DNA of 64,000 nucleotides from Rana temporaria (lineage: Eukaryota > Chordata > Amphibia > Anura > Ranidae), in assembly GCF_905171775.1 (NCBI RefSeq), contig NC_053492.1, positions 55,548,004 through 55,612,003 on the forward strand, read 5' to 3'. Of this stretch, positions 19,580-30,088 are shown piece by piece. Position numbers and translations under genes: made by a program. The notes under the pieces are model-generated. The model saw only the letters and a program-made list of their open reading frames with translations. It searched no databases and was not told the DNA's origin. How positions within the stretch are numbered: position 1 is the stretch's first letter; the number at the start of each line of letters is the position of its first letter.

Positions 19580-20104
19580 CAATGATGGTTGAAAAAAGGA
19601 CAGCGGATATGATGAAGTACATGGGAGGATAGACCTTCAGAAGGTTGTGATGGTGTGAACCTGGGGAAACCCTTTTCTTTTATGCCATCTAGCCATTATA
19701 AAAACTTGGAAAAAATAAGTACGGAGTATGGTTTGCAAGAGTTGGGGTTGGATGGAGGAAACCAGAGAAAAATCAAGGAAATTATTTTCAAGGAAGGCAT
19801 TGTTAGTAATATCCGTGGTCTGAGGTCAATCGAGGCACTCAAAACTTGGAGTGCGTTAGGAGTGAGTGTGACCAATAGGCAAAAGGATGTGGCCTGGTTG
19901 GCCTTACATGAAGGGTTGGCAACCAAGGCTTTCTTGAAAGGCCGAGATGTGACCCGGTCGGATAGATGTCCTAGAGTAGGATGTAGAGGAGAGGAAAATG
20001 TTAAACACGTTTTTTAGGAGTGTGAATATGCCAAAAATGTGAGGGTGTGCTTTGGTGATTTTTTGAATTTTGTATGTAAGAGTAAAATTACATACATAAG
20101 TATG
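19580..20104 (+). pseudogene. Keno element 2 ORF2 C-terminal end
   Basis: The continuation of element 2 reads 'ELGLDGGNQRKIKEIIF', 'VTNRQKDVAWLALHEGL', 'CPRVGCRGEENVKHVF' and 'CEYAKNVRVCF'. This is the Keno C-terminal domain with its C-x-x-x-C...H...C knuckle. A stop interrupts just after 'VKHVF'. The piece ends at the TTAA target of a piggyBac element (20105-20108). Confidence 0.8.
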
Positions 20105-20482
20105 TTAACCACTTCAGGTCCGCGCTGCAGACGTATTTTGACTATAGCGCGGATCTGAAGTGCCGAGTGGACGTCTGTAGACGTCCTGCCGTTTCTCGGC
20201 TCCCTGCACGTCCCCGCGAGCGCGCTTCAGGGGAAAACTGTGTTGGCTGTGTCCCTTGGACACAGCCAATCACAGATCGTGCTGAATGGCCAATCGCAGA
20301 GGCCATTCAGCACTCGATCTCGTTGTCCAATGAGCGATGATCTCAAATGTAAACAAATGAGATTATCTCTCATCGCCGGCTTTCTCTCCTCACACACAGA
20401 CAGTGTGTGAGGAGAGAGAGATTGTTCTACAGTTAGACAGAAAGTAGTAAGTGAAAAAAAGAAAAACACAGTTAAAACACTG

Positions 20483-20720
20483 CCCACAGTCCCTGCCAGT
20501 GCATTCTCATCAGTGCCACCTGCCCCTGCAATCAGAGCCATCTGCCAGTGCCGCCTGCTCGTGCAATCTGCCATCAGTGCCACCTGCCAGTGCCATCTGC
20601 CCGTGCCACCTGCCATCAGTGCTACCTGCCATCAGTGCCACCTGCCCGTGCCATCTGCCAGTCCCATTTGCCGTCAGTGCCACCTGTCAGTGTCATTAGT
20701 GCCACGTGCCATCTTTTGTC
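20483..20720 (+). repeat. CAGTGCCACCTGC minisatellite in the piggyBac 5' region
   Basis: About 240 bp of imperfect tandem repeats built from CAGTGCCACCTGC, CATCTGCC and similar words lie directly before the transposase ATG. The reverse-complement type of repeat (GGCACTGATGGGCA) is present in the piggyBac MITE at 34897-35942. This suggests the two belong to one family. The alternating Cys-rich frames here are not genes. Confidence 0.7.
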
Positions 20721-20730
20721 ATTGCCAACG

Positions 20731-22165
20731 ATGACTAAAAGATCTTTTTCAGCCGAGGAGGCGTACGAAATTCTTGCGGCCGACGGGAGCAACGGGGAGC
20801 TCTGCGATTCGGATTCCTCCGCAAGGTCAGACGCCGAATCTGATGTTGACTATGAGCCGGTAGTTAGCAGTGAAACAGAGGAGGAGGAAGAGGAGGAGGA
20901 GGGTCCGCCCGCCAGACGAAGGAGTATTGCTAAGGAGGCAGTGCCATCCAATAGAACCGCTGTGCCATCCACCAGAACCGCAACACCTCGGCAAGCAAGG
21001 TCACGTACCAGTAGGTCCCATGCCAGCCTTCCCTATTCCCTTCAGAACCCCTTGTGGCTTCCTCCTAATTCAGGAGAAGCCAACATTCCCCCTTTTACTG
21101 CCCAGCCAGGAGTCCAGGTGGACACAGAAAATTTTGCCCCGATTGATTTTTTCAATTTAATTTTTACTGAGGACATGCTTGCCTCAATTGTCTCCCAGTG
21201 CAACCTTTATGCACAACAATTTATATCCAGTAACCCCACGTCCTATTATGCCCGTCCCTTCCAGTGAAGAGCCCTAACAGTGGAAGAGTTTAAAAATGTG
21301 TTGGGCCTTGTATTCTGTATGGGACTAAACCATAAAAACCAAGTACGATCATATTGGTTAAAACACCCCATCTACCACATGCCCATCTTTTCCTCAAAAA
21401 TGCCCAGGTCCAGATATCAAATTATCATGAGATTCCTACACTACAATGACAATACCCAGTGCCCTCCCCGAAATGACCCAAATTTTGATAAACTTTATAA
21501 AATTATTTTTCCAAAATTTCCCCCCAGTTGTTTACCCTGGACCAAAACATATGCGTTGATGAGTCACTTATAAAATTTTCTGGCAGGCTGGGCATAAAAC
21601 AATTTATTCCCTCCAAAAGGGCCCGCTATGGGGTGAAGCTCTATGCCTTCAATGTATACGAAGGAAAGGACAGCCAGCTACACCCCCTAATTGCCCAGAC
21701 TACGTAGGAACCAGCGGGAAAATTGTTTGGCAACTCCTAAACCCACTCATGGAGAAAGGCTACCACTTGTATGTGGACAATTTCTATACAAGTTTGCCCC
21801 TGTTCCGAAACCTTTAGAGAAAGAAGACACCAGCATGTGGCACAGTACGGACGAACCGGAAGGGCTTTCCCCAAAGCCTCGTCACCAAGAAACTAAGAAA
21901 AGGGGAGACGGCGAGTTTACAAAATGAGGAAGTTCTGGCTGTGAAGTGGAGGGACAAAAGGGATGTGTATGTGCTTTCTACCATCCACAACAACACATTC
22001 GTTACGATCAGAAGGAGGAATGGGAAAATCCAGAAACCAAAATGTATCCACGAATACAATAAGTTCATGGGGGGTGTCGATTTCAACGATCAAATGCTCG
22101 AACCCTACCTTTCCACAAGAAGATCATACCAGTGGTATACAAAAAGTTTCCATTTATTTGTTTAA
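20731..22165 (+). pseudogene. piggyBac transposase (stop and frameshifts)
   Basis: The ATG at 20731 starts 'MTKRSFSAEEAYEIL' and an acidic N-terminus typical of piggyBac transposases. The frame has an in-frame TGA at 21265 just before 'ALTVEEFKNVLGL', then 'HYNDNTQCPPRND'. A shift near 21530 leads to 'QNICVDESLIKFSGR' and 'ARYGVKLYAF'. 'YHLYVDNFYTSLPLF' lies near 21765 and 'KFMGGVDFNDQML' near 22065. These hold the three Asp positions of the DDD catalytic centre, so the residues survive although the frame does not. It ends at 'QWYTKSFHLFV', before the C-terminal Cys-rich domain. Confidence 0.9.
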
Positions 22166-22187
22166 TTTGGCCATGTACAACACCTAT

Positions 22188-22560
22188 GAGCTTGGAGGTG
22201 TTGGGGTTGGAAGGAGGTTGTAAAGAGAAAGTAAGGAAAGAAATCTTTAAGGAAGATATGGTTTGCAACATTAGAGCAATTAGAACCTTTGAGGCTGCTA
22301 AAGTCTGGAATGCAGTAGAGATCGAAGGCATGTCTAATAGACAACGGGTTGTTACGTGGTTGGCATTACATGATGGACTGTTAACAAAAGGTGTTTTTGA
22401 ATTGGGCGTGATCTGGTTCAATCAGATAGATGCCTAAGAGGAGGGTGTGGTGGAACGGAGGACATGAAACATGTGCTTTGGGAGTGCAATTATGCACAGA
22501 AAGTAAGGTTATGTTTTGTTGAATTTGTGGATAAAATATGTAAGTGCAAATTGTCCTACG
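22188..22560 (+). pseudogene. Keno element 3 ORF2 C-terminal remnant
   Basis: The frame reads 'LEVLGLEGGCKEKVRKEIF', 'NIRAIRTFEAAKVW' and 'MSNRQRVVTWLALHDGL', colinear with the element 2 tail at 19730-19925 but clearly a separate copy. Frameshifts follow near 22395. The zinc-knuckle segment is readable only in another frame ('DMKHVLWECNYAQKV'). Confidence 0.75.
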
Positions 22561-23042
22561 AGATCTAACAAGTATCGGTTTGGGGAAGGTGAAGGGAAAA
22601 TGTTTAGCGTGGATCTTTTGTTTGGGATATGCAAAATCAGTTGGTGGTGAGGAAGGAAGAGATGGAGGTAAAGTGGTGCTGTAAAATGATGCTAGTGAGT
22701 TACATACTGCCTATTTGTATGATGTAAAGAGGTGGGAGGAAGATAAGAGTAAAAAGATCTGGAAAAGAAGAAGTTGGAATGACTTTATGAAAGTAGGTGT
22801 AGGTTGAGGCTTGTATGAATAGTGTAGGGATGGAAGTAGAAAGCAAATGGGAATGTAAGATGGAAAAGTGATGTATTGTAAAGTTGATAGGGTAGGGGGG
22901 TGCAGGCTGTGATTGTGCGTAAATCGACAAATTCGAGTTTTGGGTGTTGGGATAAGTCTTTACCCTTTAATAGGATTTCAAAGGTAAGTATGAATAGGAA
23001 TTAGGTAGAGACTGAAAAGTCTTTGAAATATGTATAGTTCAT

Positions 23043-23525
23043 GGGCTAGCACAAAGGTATTTAAAATAAATACACAACACAAAATATAATCCAACACTTA
23101 TTTATCAATTTGGAATTTATATGGCCACGGTGTCATCCATAAAAAGGGGGGGGGGTTACAAAATGATTAAAATAAAATAAATAAATAAATAATTAAATAA
23201 GCCATCTTGGCTAAGATATGTATTAACAAGGAATTAACTGGTGTCTATCCAGCAAAGCTGGACGACTACTCCCCTGTTTGGACAACAACATGACTTAAAA
23301 AAGAGAGAAAAAAAAGAAAAGGGGGGCGGGAGGGTGGGCGCTGCTCCGCTAACTGGAACGGACTGCTGACCCGCTGCACCTGGATCCTTTTATAAACTCC
23401 CACAGCGCGGGATACTCGGGCAACGATCCGGCCAATCAGGAGCTCCTCCCAGCTAGCCAATCCCACGGCTGTTGCTGCCCAGGGACGACGCGGACCTGAA
23501 AATACAAAAAACAACAGGGAGAACT
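23043..23525 (-). promoter_or_regulatory. CpG-rich promoter-like block, possible solo LTR (minus strand)
   Basis: Inside the Keno 3' UTR lies a block of very different composition. On the minus strand it has two ATTGG (CCAAT) boxes (plus strand 23432 and 23457), then GTTTATAAAAGG as a TATA box (23388-23398). A GC-rich leader follows, and an AATAA-rich end near 23080-23110. This order matches a solo LTR or a detached promoter. I found no target duplication or TG...CA ends, so the family is open. Confidence 0.35.
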
Positions 23526-24121
23526 GTACCTTCTCCCTTTGAGCTTGCCCATGTTGGTCCAGCTTAATGCTGTGACCTGTCAGGTGCTTTGTGTTGTATG
23601 TCTTAGAAGTCTGAAGAGTGTAGGGTTTTCAGAATAGGGAGTTAGGATAGGATGGAAGTTTATTTGTTTTATTATTTTGGTATGAAAGTACTATGATGAT
23701 GAAGAGATATGTACTGATGGTATATACCATGACAGTAATGTTGTTAAGTATTGAAGATCTTGCTTCTGAATAGTAAAAAAAAAAAATCGACTATAGCCTT
23801 TAGAGGTGTCTCTGCTTCACAGCTAGGACATTGAGAACCACTTGTATCTATCCAAGCCATTTGGTCCTTGTGGGGTACCCTATGTTCGGCCTTGTAGGAC
23901 CATTGATTAAATTCAGCTTCACCTACTTGCTGCTATTGGGCAGAGGCTTAGCCCCCACTTGGAACGAGATTGCGATCTACCCTTCTCCCCCCCACTCCAC
24001 ATTACTACCTTCGGGCAGTAGATGCTAGAGCCTTTGTAAAGGCTACGATAGAGTCAAGACATCGAGAAACCAGAAGGAAGCCGCCTAAGAACTCCTGAAG
24101 CAATATCCAAACTCCTCGACG

Positions 24122-25534
24122 ATGGGGAAAAGTGTGAAGACCGGAAAAAGGACCGATAAGACGAAGAAGACCGATGTGATGAAGGAGAACCCTGGCCCCA
24201 GCCACTTCCTCCGAAGCCCCCGAGAACGTCACTGCCTCAACCTCCACTCCTACCCCGGCCGGCGCCAGCCAACCGAGACCAGTGAAGCCGAACCCACCTG
24301 CAGACGGGCTTCCAACCTTGGAGCCCTGGATGAAGCAGACGGTTGTGCTGCAACTGAAGGAGGTGGACGGAAGAGTCCCTGACATGACCCTGGAGATCTT
24401 CGGAAAGAAGATGATCCTGGAGCAGGGTTTCAGCAAAGCAGAAACGCTTTCAGTACAGTCCTTCGCAAGAGGGATCTTCTTCATCACCTTCGTGTCGTTC
24501 CAAGTCTGCAGAAGATACTGGGACATGGTGAAAAACTAGTGGCCCTGAATCCCCTTTCCGGAAGTTCATCGCGAACTGCCCCATAACACGGGACAAAAAG
24601 CGGGTGACAGTGGCAATGAGGAACCCCCATACCCAATGCAAGGACATAGCCACATATCTCCAGAGGTTCTGCACCGTGGTGAAGGACCCAGTCCAAATCC
24701 TCGATGCCAACAGCTTCTGGATAGGTAAGTGGTCAGTCCTTTGCAAGCTTAGAAAAGATTCTTCGGGGGGATATGCAGCACCTGCAGCCATGCTTCTCCC
24801 TAGGATATTCCGCAGGCCTACTCTTTTACCCCGGGATGCCCAACAACTGCAACAGATGTGGCAATCCTGGGCACCAATGTAAGGATTGCAAAGAGCTTTC
24901 TTGCAGGTCCTGTAGGGTCTCAGGCCATGAGACCAAGAACTGTCCGAGGTCCAAAACCTGTAACCTCTGCGGTTTGGCAGAGCATGTCTTCATGCAATGC
25001 CCCCCAGAGGACCCGGACCTACGCTGGAGCCCTGATCCAGGCCCTAGCTCTGGGAGGAAGCCACCAGGGAAGAAGCTGAGTGAGCCTCGAAAGGCCACAG
25101 GTAAGTCGGCCCCTGCCCCCTCCTCTGGCACACCCCCACCCACCCCCTCTGTGCCAGAGGAGACCCTTCCCGCCCCGCTGCCCACCCCAGACCTGTCCTC
25201 CATGGAGGACTTCCCCACCCTCCCTACTCCCATCCCTGCCAGTGGCCCAACAGGAAGCCGGAAACAGAAGTCTGAGAGCCCAACGGCAGAGGAACCCGCT
25301 GCCTCCACCAAATGGCTCAACGGGGTCCAGAACAAAAGCGCTGGAACAGGGCAAGTAGTGGAGGACCTGGAGTCTGCAGGAGAGGAAGACGAGGAGATTA
25401 TGGCCGAGACCGTGCCTAACTCCACCGTCAACAACTTCAAAAAGATGATTGACAGTGTCTTGGAGGAGCTGTGTCTAACCCAGAACAGGCAGCTGAGAAA
25501 ATGGAGGAGTCACCCGCCCCCTGCGGGGAGGTAA
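24122..25534 (+). pseudogene. Keno element 4 ORF1, CCHC protein (frameshifted)
   Basis: ORF1 is readable in three overlapping frames: 24122-24280, 24282-24539 onward, and 24773-25534. The third contains three CCHC knuckles (CNRCGNPGHQCKDC, CRSCRVSGHETKNC, CNLCGLAEHVFMQC) and a Pro/Ser-rich acidic tail. Shifts lie near 24280 and 24770 and a stop at 24537. The function is the same as element 1 ORF1, binding of LINE RNA. Confidence 0.8.
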
Positions 25535-25575
25535 GTTTGGCCCCTTGCTGACTAGACCTCATACCCTTTTTCATT

Positions 25576-27585
25576 ATGGCTGAGATCTCAATCTTTTCCA
25601 TTGATGTGAGGAGTATCAAGGATACCTCTAGAAGGCAAGCGGTGCTGACTTTTCTTTCAACTCAGCAGAGTGATGTCTACATGCTTCAGGAGTGTGCTCT
25701 TCCTCCCTTGAGAAGGTACCTCTAAGTGGACCCTTGGTCCCTCCTACTGGTCTGGGGGTGGCGATTGTAAATCCGCAGGGGTTGCCATTCTTGTCAGGAG
25801 CGGGCGCTTCACGGTTGACTCCATCCATGAGCTAGTCTGTGGCCGTCTTTTGGTCATAGACGGCTCGTGGGCGGGAGAGCCAATTAGGCTCATCAACGTG
25901 TACGCCCCCCAGATAAGAGTGCATGGCTGGAACTTTTCCAGACCCTGAGGACACAACTCGTCACCACCAGAGCAGTAGTGATCGGCGGTGATTTCAACGG
26001 TCCGATAGAGGAGGATGGGCGCAGCTCCAGCATATACGCAAAACTTGATGCTACTTCTAGGCTTCTCAAGGACATGACCTCGGAGGCTTCCCTACAGGAC
26101 GCCGTGGGATCCATAGGGAAAGGTACCGTGAACTATTTGTGGTGCCGACCCAACGGATCTGTACGTTCCAGGATTGACTTTGTGCTCAACAGTCGAGCAT
26201 CGTGAGTTCTCCATGATCCCCTGCTGTTTCTCTGACCACAGGGCTATTCACTTTCGGGGTGAACTTGGCGAGGGCTTTGCCCGTGGACCAGGTTCCTGGA
26301 AGCTGAATAGTACCCTGCTGGAAAACGAAAAATTGATGGGGGAACTCCGGGAGGCCTATGCCTCCTGGACGGAGGAAAAGAGATTCTTCGGAAAGGTAAG
26401 TGATTGGTGGGAGTTTGTGAAAGTTAAGATGCGGAGCTTCTTTCAGGCAAGGGGACGACAGCAAGTGTGTGCAAGGAAGAAGGAATTTAGGAGACTGCAA
26501 CGTAGGTTCCAGTCCCTGCAGGACCTTCACCACTGCAGTTGGGACATTAGGCAGGACCTGGAGGACACCAAGAACAGCCTGAAAGGGTACTTCGAGGAAG
26601 AATCCAGGCACATTGTCTTCCGTGCCAAGGTGGAGTATCTTGAGAAAAATGAAAAGTGTAATGCTTTCTTTTTCAGGAAACTTCACTCGGGACACACCCC
26701 CTTTTCAGAGCTGCGTGATGAGACCGGAATGCTCAAAAAGGGAAAGGAGGCTGTGATGCAAGTGGTCGCAGACTACTACACCAACCTCTACTCCCCGAAA
26801 AAAAACGAACACGGAGGCAGCCGACAGGTTACTGTCAGGTATCACTAACACAATTGATCCTGCAGGTTCATCGGCCGTCAACGCCCCTCTGGTGTTGGAG
26901 GAGCTGCACTCTTCCGCTAAATCCTTTAGGCGGGGCAGGACCCCGGGTTGCGACGGTCTCCCAGTTGAGCTCTATGTAGCCCTGTGGGACCTCGTGGGCC
27001 CGGACCTGCTCGAGCTGTACGAGGAAATGGTGGGGGAGGGATGATCACGATTTTGTATAAACGCAAAAGGGGAGAGATCGGAACTGAAAAACTGGCGTCT
27101 GATCTGTCTTTTGAATGTGGACTACAAAATCCTTGCCAAGGTTTTGGCCAACAGGCTGAAATCTGTCATCGGACAGATCATCCACCCAGATCAAACTTGT
27201 GGCATTCCTGGTCGCAGGATTGCAGACTGCCCCGCGCTTGTCCGGGACACGGCCCAGTACATTCATGGCCGCTGTGTGCACCAGGAGAAGGCCTTTGACC
27301 ATGTCTCCCATGAGTTTATGTGCAGAACCCTGCACAGGTTTGGTCTTGGGGAACTGTTTTGTTCGTATGTGAATGTTATGTATAAGGACATTTGTAGTTT
27401 GGTGCTGGAAAACTGCCCCCTTTTAAATTTTTCCAGGGTGAGACAAGGCTGCCCTCTCTCACCTCTGCTTTTTGTTTGCTGTATAGAGCTATTCGCCCGA
27501 AGCATAAGACAGAACCCAGGAGATCAGAGGGATCACCGCACCAGGACCAGAAAAACGGGAGGTCAAGTGCTCGCTCTACATGGAT
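25576..27585 (+). pseudogene. Keno element 4 ORF2, endonuclease and reverse transcriptase (broken)
   Basis: It opens with ATG and 'AEISIFSIDVRSIKD'. Endonuclease blocks follow: 'MLQECALPP', 'RLINVYAP', 'VVIGGDFNGPIEEDG' near 25985, 'SRIDFVLNSR' near 26168 and 'FSDHRAIHF' near 26228. Reverse transcriptase blocks are 'TPGCDGLPVELY' near 26940, 'LLNVDYKILAKVLAN' near 27110, 'EKAFDHVSHEF' near 27285, 'VRQGCPLSPLLF' near 27437 and 'SLYMDE' at the end. At least five frameshifts interrupt it. The sequence changes to a Penelope-like element within the YMDD codons. Confidence 0.85.
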
Positions 27586-27816
27586 GAAAAGACAAGCGAT
27601 CTCGCTCACAAAGGACTCGTGGTAGTCACTCTACCAACAATACCAGTGTATTAAGTAATACCTCGTTAATACTTCCGATACTCACTCCAGGTGTGAAATC
27701 TATATCAACCCTCGCACCCCCAATGACCCAAATGCCACAGGGGTCCAGCCATATTGGCCCAAACACTTCAGCAGACCTACGGACTGACCCATCTTCACGA
27801 TGGATAGAAAAACTAG

Positions 27817-29781
27817 TGTTGGTACACTCAGTACACAACAGACATTAAAAGAGCAGGTCCCGGTCCCCACACCAGTGTAGGCCGGGACAGTAATAATATT
27901 ATTAACCTTTCCCCATATCCTTTAACTCCTAAACAAGAGACTGTACTTCAACTTGGCCTCTCCTTCTGCCCAGACGGTGAGGCGGACAAATTTGAGTTAG
28001 TCAAGGACTTGCATCTCTTTGCCAGACGATTGATGTATAAAGTCTTATATGATAAATCATGTAGCACCTCAAGCACTTCTAGTAATGACAACACCATTTT
28101 GGGTAATGAATCCTTCCAGGAGATGCAAGCCCTACAAGACTTGATGTCATTATGGGATGAGAGTAACCCAGAGGAAGAGGGTTGGACATACCAGCTGCCG
28201 GGTGTATCACCGGGCAGACTGGTACAATGCAGGTTAAACAAACCCGTCTATGTAGCCCCCAGGACATACAAGCCCAGGTCCAGGTCTTTCCCTGTCCTGC
28301 AGGGTAACCCCAACATTTGGGCGTTTCTCTTGCAGGTGACAAAGGAAATTGAAGCAACCAATTGGAAAACAGGTCCCACACCCAATTTGAGCCCCAATTT
28401 AAAAATGGCCCTCAACTCCATCCGTAATAATGATGATTTAGTCATCAAGCCCTCCGACAAAAGAGGAAACATCGTTATTATGGATAGGTCTGGCTATGAA
28501 AAGATGTGCCATGATATCCTTGGTAACAGAGATTGGTACAGACCAGTACCTGCCTCTATGATCACACTGAGTATCAAACAATATCGTCAAATCCTCAATC
28601 GTGCACATAGACTAGGCACTATTGATGATACCACATTGCAGTTTTTGAATGTTGAGAGTCCTACTTTCTATGCTTTACCTAAAGTCCACAAGGGAACCAT
28701 ACCCCCACCAGGTCACCCCATAGTATCGGGCTGTGGCTCCCTAATAGAAAATGCCAGTAGAATCATTAACGAATATCTCTATCCACATGTACAGAGTTTA
28801 TTTTCCCATGTTAAGGATACGATAGAACTGTTGAAGATCATCGTCGGCCTCAGTATCCCCCAAAACGCCTGGTTGGTAGCCATCAATATAGAAGCCCTAT
28901 ACAATTCCATCCCCCATGGATTTGGCACACAGGTGGTAAGGAGCTTTCTAAACGAACGCGATAAAGACACACGCAAATACAATAATTTCATTATTGAAAT
29001 GCTAGAATTCATCCTTATGAATAAATTTTTTTTGTTTAAACGCTCCCACTGCCTCCAGGTGCAGGGTGTAGCTATGGGGGCAGGCTGTGCCCCCTCATAT
29101 GCGAACCTGTACCTGGGGGGGTGGGAGCGCGACCTTTTTGGTGAGGATTCTATTGATGGGCTGTCTGAAAATGTACTTACCTGGCATCGTTATATCGATG
29201 ACGTCTTCATGGTCTGGGCGGGATCAAAAGAAGACTTGTTAACATTTCTGGACAAGCTACAAACTAATCAATACAACCTGAAGTTCACGTACAATTACAG
29301 CCAGGAGCGTATCACATTCCTTGATGTTGAACTGTATGTTGACGAAGAGGGCTCCCTTTGCTCTACGTTGTTTAGAAAACCCATGGCAGGCAACAGTCTG
29401 TTGCATGCCACGAGTTCACATCCAAAACCTCTAATCAACAGCATACTCTACAGCCAGTATTTGAGATTGAGACGCAATTACTCACAAGAAGATGATTATA
29501 AGCGAGAGGCAGCACAACTTTATGCTCGGTTGAGAGACAGAGGATATACAAAGACCTGCTTGCATAGAGCATATAATAAAGCTAATGCATTAGAAAGAAA
29601 CTCTCTCATCTACAAGTCGAAGACAGAGGATAAACCCGATACCACCAGAATTATCACCCGTTTTAATCGACAACATGGGTCGATTCGAAAAATCTACAAC
29701 AAATTCTGGTACCTGCTCACTTTGGATGCAAAGATAAACAAGTTTATCAATGTATCTCCCGAAATTACTTTTAAGAGATGA
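27817..29781 (+). pseudogene. Penelope-like reverse transcriptase
   Basis: A frame open for about 654 codons, with homology readable from 'NLSPYPLTPKQETVLQLGLS' near 27895. Reverse transcriptase blocks are 'IKPSDKRGNIVIMD' near 28445, 'FYALPKVHKG' near 28668, 'HPIVSGCGSLIENAS' near 28715, 'VQGVAMGAGCAPSYANLYL' near 29060 and the catalytic 'YIDDVFMVW' near 29193. 'LFRKPMAGNSLLH' and 'RGYTKTCLHRAYNKA' follow, as is usual in this family. No stop interrupts it, but the true start is unclear because the N-terminus is in another frame or lost. It is separated from its endonuclease by a MITE at 29792. It is called a pseudogene because the polyprotein is split. Confidence 0.85.
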
Positions 29782-29791
29782 CCATCTATTA

Positions 29792-30085
29792 GGCTGGGTT
29801 CACACTTGTCCGACAAACGCTCCTACATTGGGAGCCTCATGTAGCATGACGTGTGAAAATCAATGTTTCCCTATGAGAGCTGTCTTAACTGGTCCTACAC
29901 AAGTCGGTCCGACTTTGAAAATGCTCCCTGTACTACTTTTGGTCCTACATTGATCCTACTTCAACTCATTGAATATCATTGAAGTCGGACCAAAGTAGTA
30001 TCCTGTTCATGAAAGTAGGATGGATGTAGGACCAATGTAGCAGAGCAAAGTAGGATGAAAGTAGTGTAGTAGTGTGAACCCAGCC
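29792..30085. mobile_element. Harbinger-type MITE in the Penelope element, TTA target duplication
   Basis: A 294-bp element with terminal inverted repeats GGCTGGGTTCACACT at both ends and TTA at 29789-29791 and 30086-30088. A 3-bp TTA duplication is the PIF/Harbinger signature. It contains internal repeats of GTCCTAC / GTAGGA words and no coding frame. It separates the RT and GIY-YIG domains of the Penelope-like element. Confidence 0.85.
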
Positions 30086-30088
30086 TTA

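Larger units (their letters stand above)
7781..20104 (+). mobile_element. Keno-like LINE element 2, 5'-deleted and riddled with insertions
   Basis: A second Keno-type LINE starts inside ORF1 and ends inside the ORF2 C-terminal region at a piggyBac insertion. Its coding pieces are 7781-7939, 7979-9379, 9986-10879, 18662-18953 and 19580-20104. They are separated by a CR1 tail, a full L1-like element and a hAT-type MITE. Joined in order they give a collinear ORF2, which shows that these insertions are secondary. The sequence has many small indels and is older than the L1 it contains. Confidence 0.8.
20109..22187 (+). mobile_element. piggyBac transposon, left end and transposase (right end lost)
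   Basis: It starts immediately after TTAA (20105-20108) with CCACTTCAGGTCCGCG, a piggyBac-style terminus resembling that of the MITE at 34897 (CCACTTCC). A 5' region with a CAGTGCC minisatellite leads to the transposase. The element stops within or just after the coding region at about 22187, where sequence becomes another Keno ORF2 tail. No right terminal repeat or second TTAA is present, so the right end was lost by deletion or recombination. Confidence 0.85.
22188..23786 (+). mobile_element. Keno-like LINE element 3, 3' part with A-run
   Basis: A third Keno copy retains only the end of ORF2 and the 3' UTR. It begins where the piggyBac transposase breaks off and ends with an A-run at 23775-23786. 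It is directly followed by the 5' UTR of element 4 with no U2 sequence between them. Its 3' UTR is AT- and GT-rich and cytosine-poor, as in element 1. A CpG-rich promoter-like block interrupts it at about 23043-23525. Confidence 0.75.
23787..27585 (+). mobile_element. Keno-like LINE element 4, 5' part (GC-rich lineage)
   Basis: It starts TCGACTATAGCC immediately after the A-run of element 3. Its 5' UTR shares with element 1 the blocks 'TTGCTGCTATTGG' and 'TTAGCCCCCA'-like sequence. ORF1 and ORF2 follow in the normal order. The coding strand is much richer in C than in element 1, so it is a different sublineage. It is cut at about 27585 by a Penelope-like element, in the codons of the reverse transcriptase YMDD motif. 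The matching 3' portion is probably 60456-61728. Confidence 0.85.

Noticed and set aside
20451..20734. Cys/Pro/His-rich frames before the piggyBac transposase
   Set aside because: They come from the CAGTGCCACCTGC minisatellite, open in several frames at once, with no family match.
27586..27816. Host exon upstream of the Penelope frame
   Set aside because: One frame is open and Ser/Thr/Pro-rich but shows no motif. It lies exactly between Keno and Penelope homology and is more simply the 5' part of the Penelope element.
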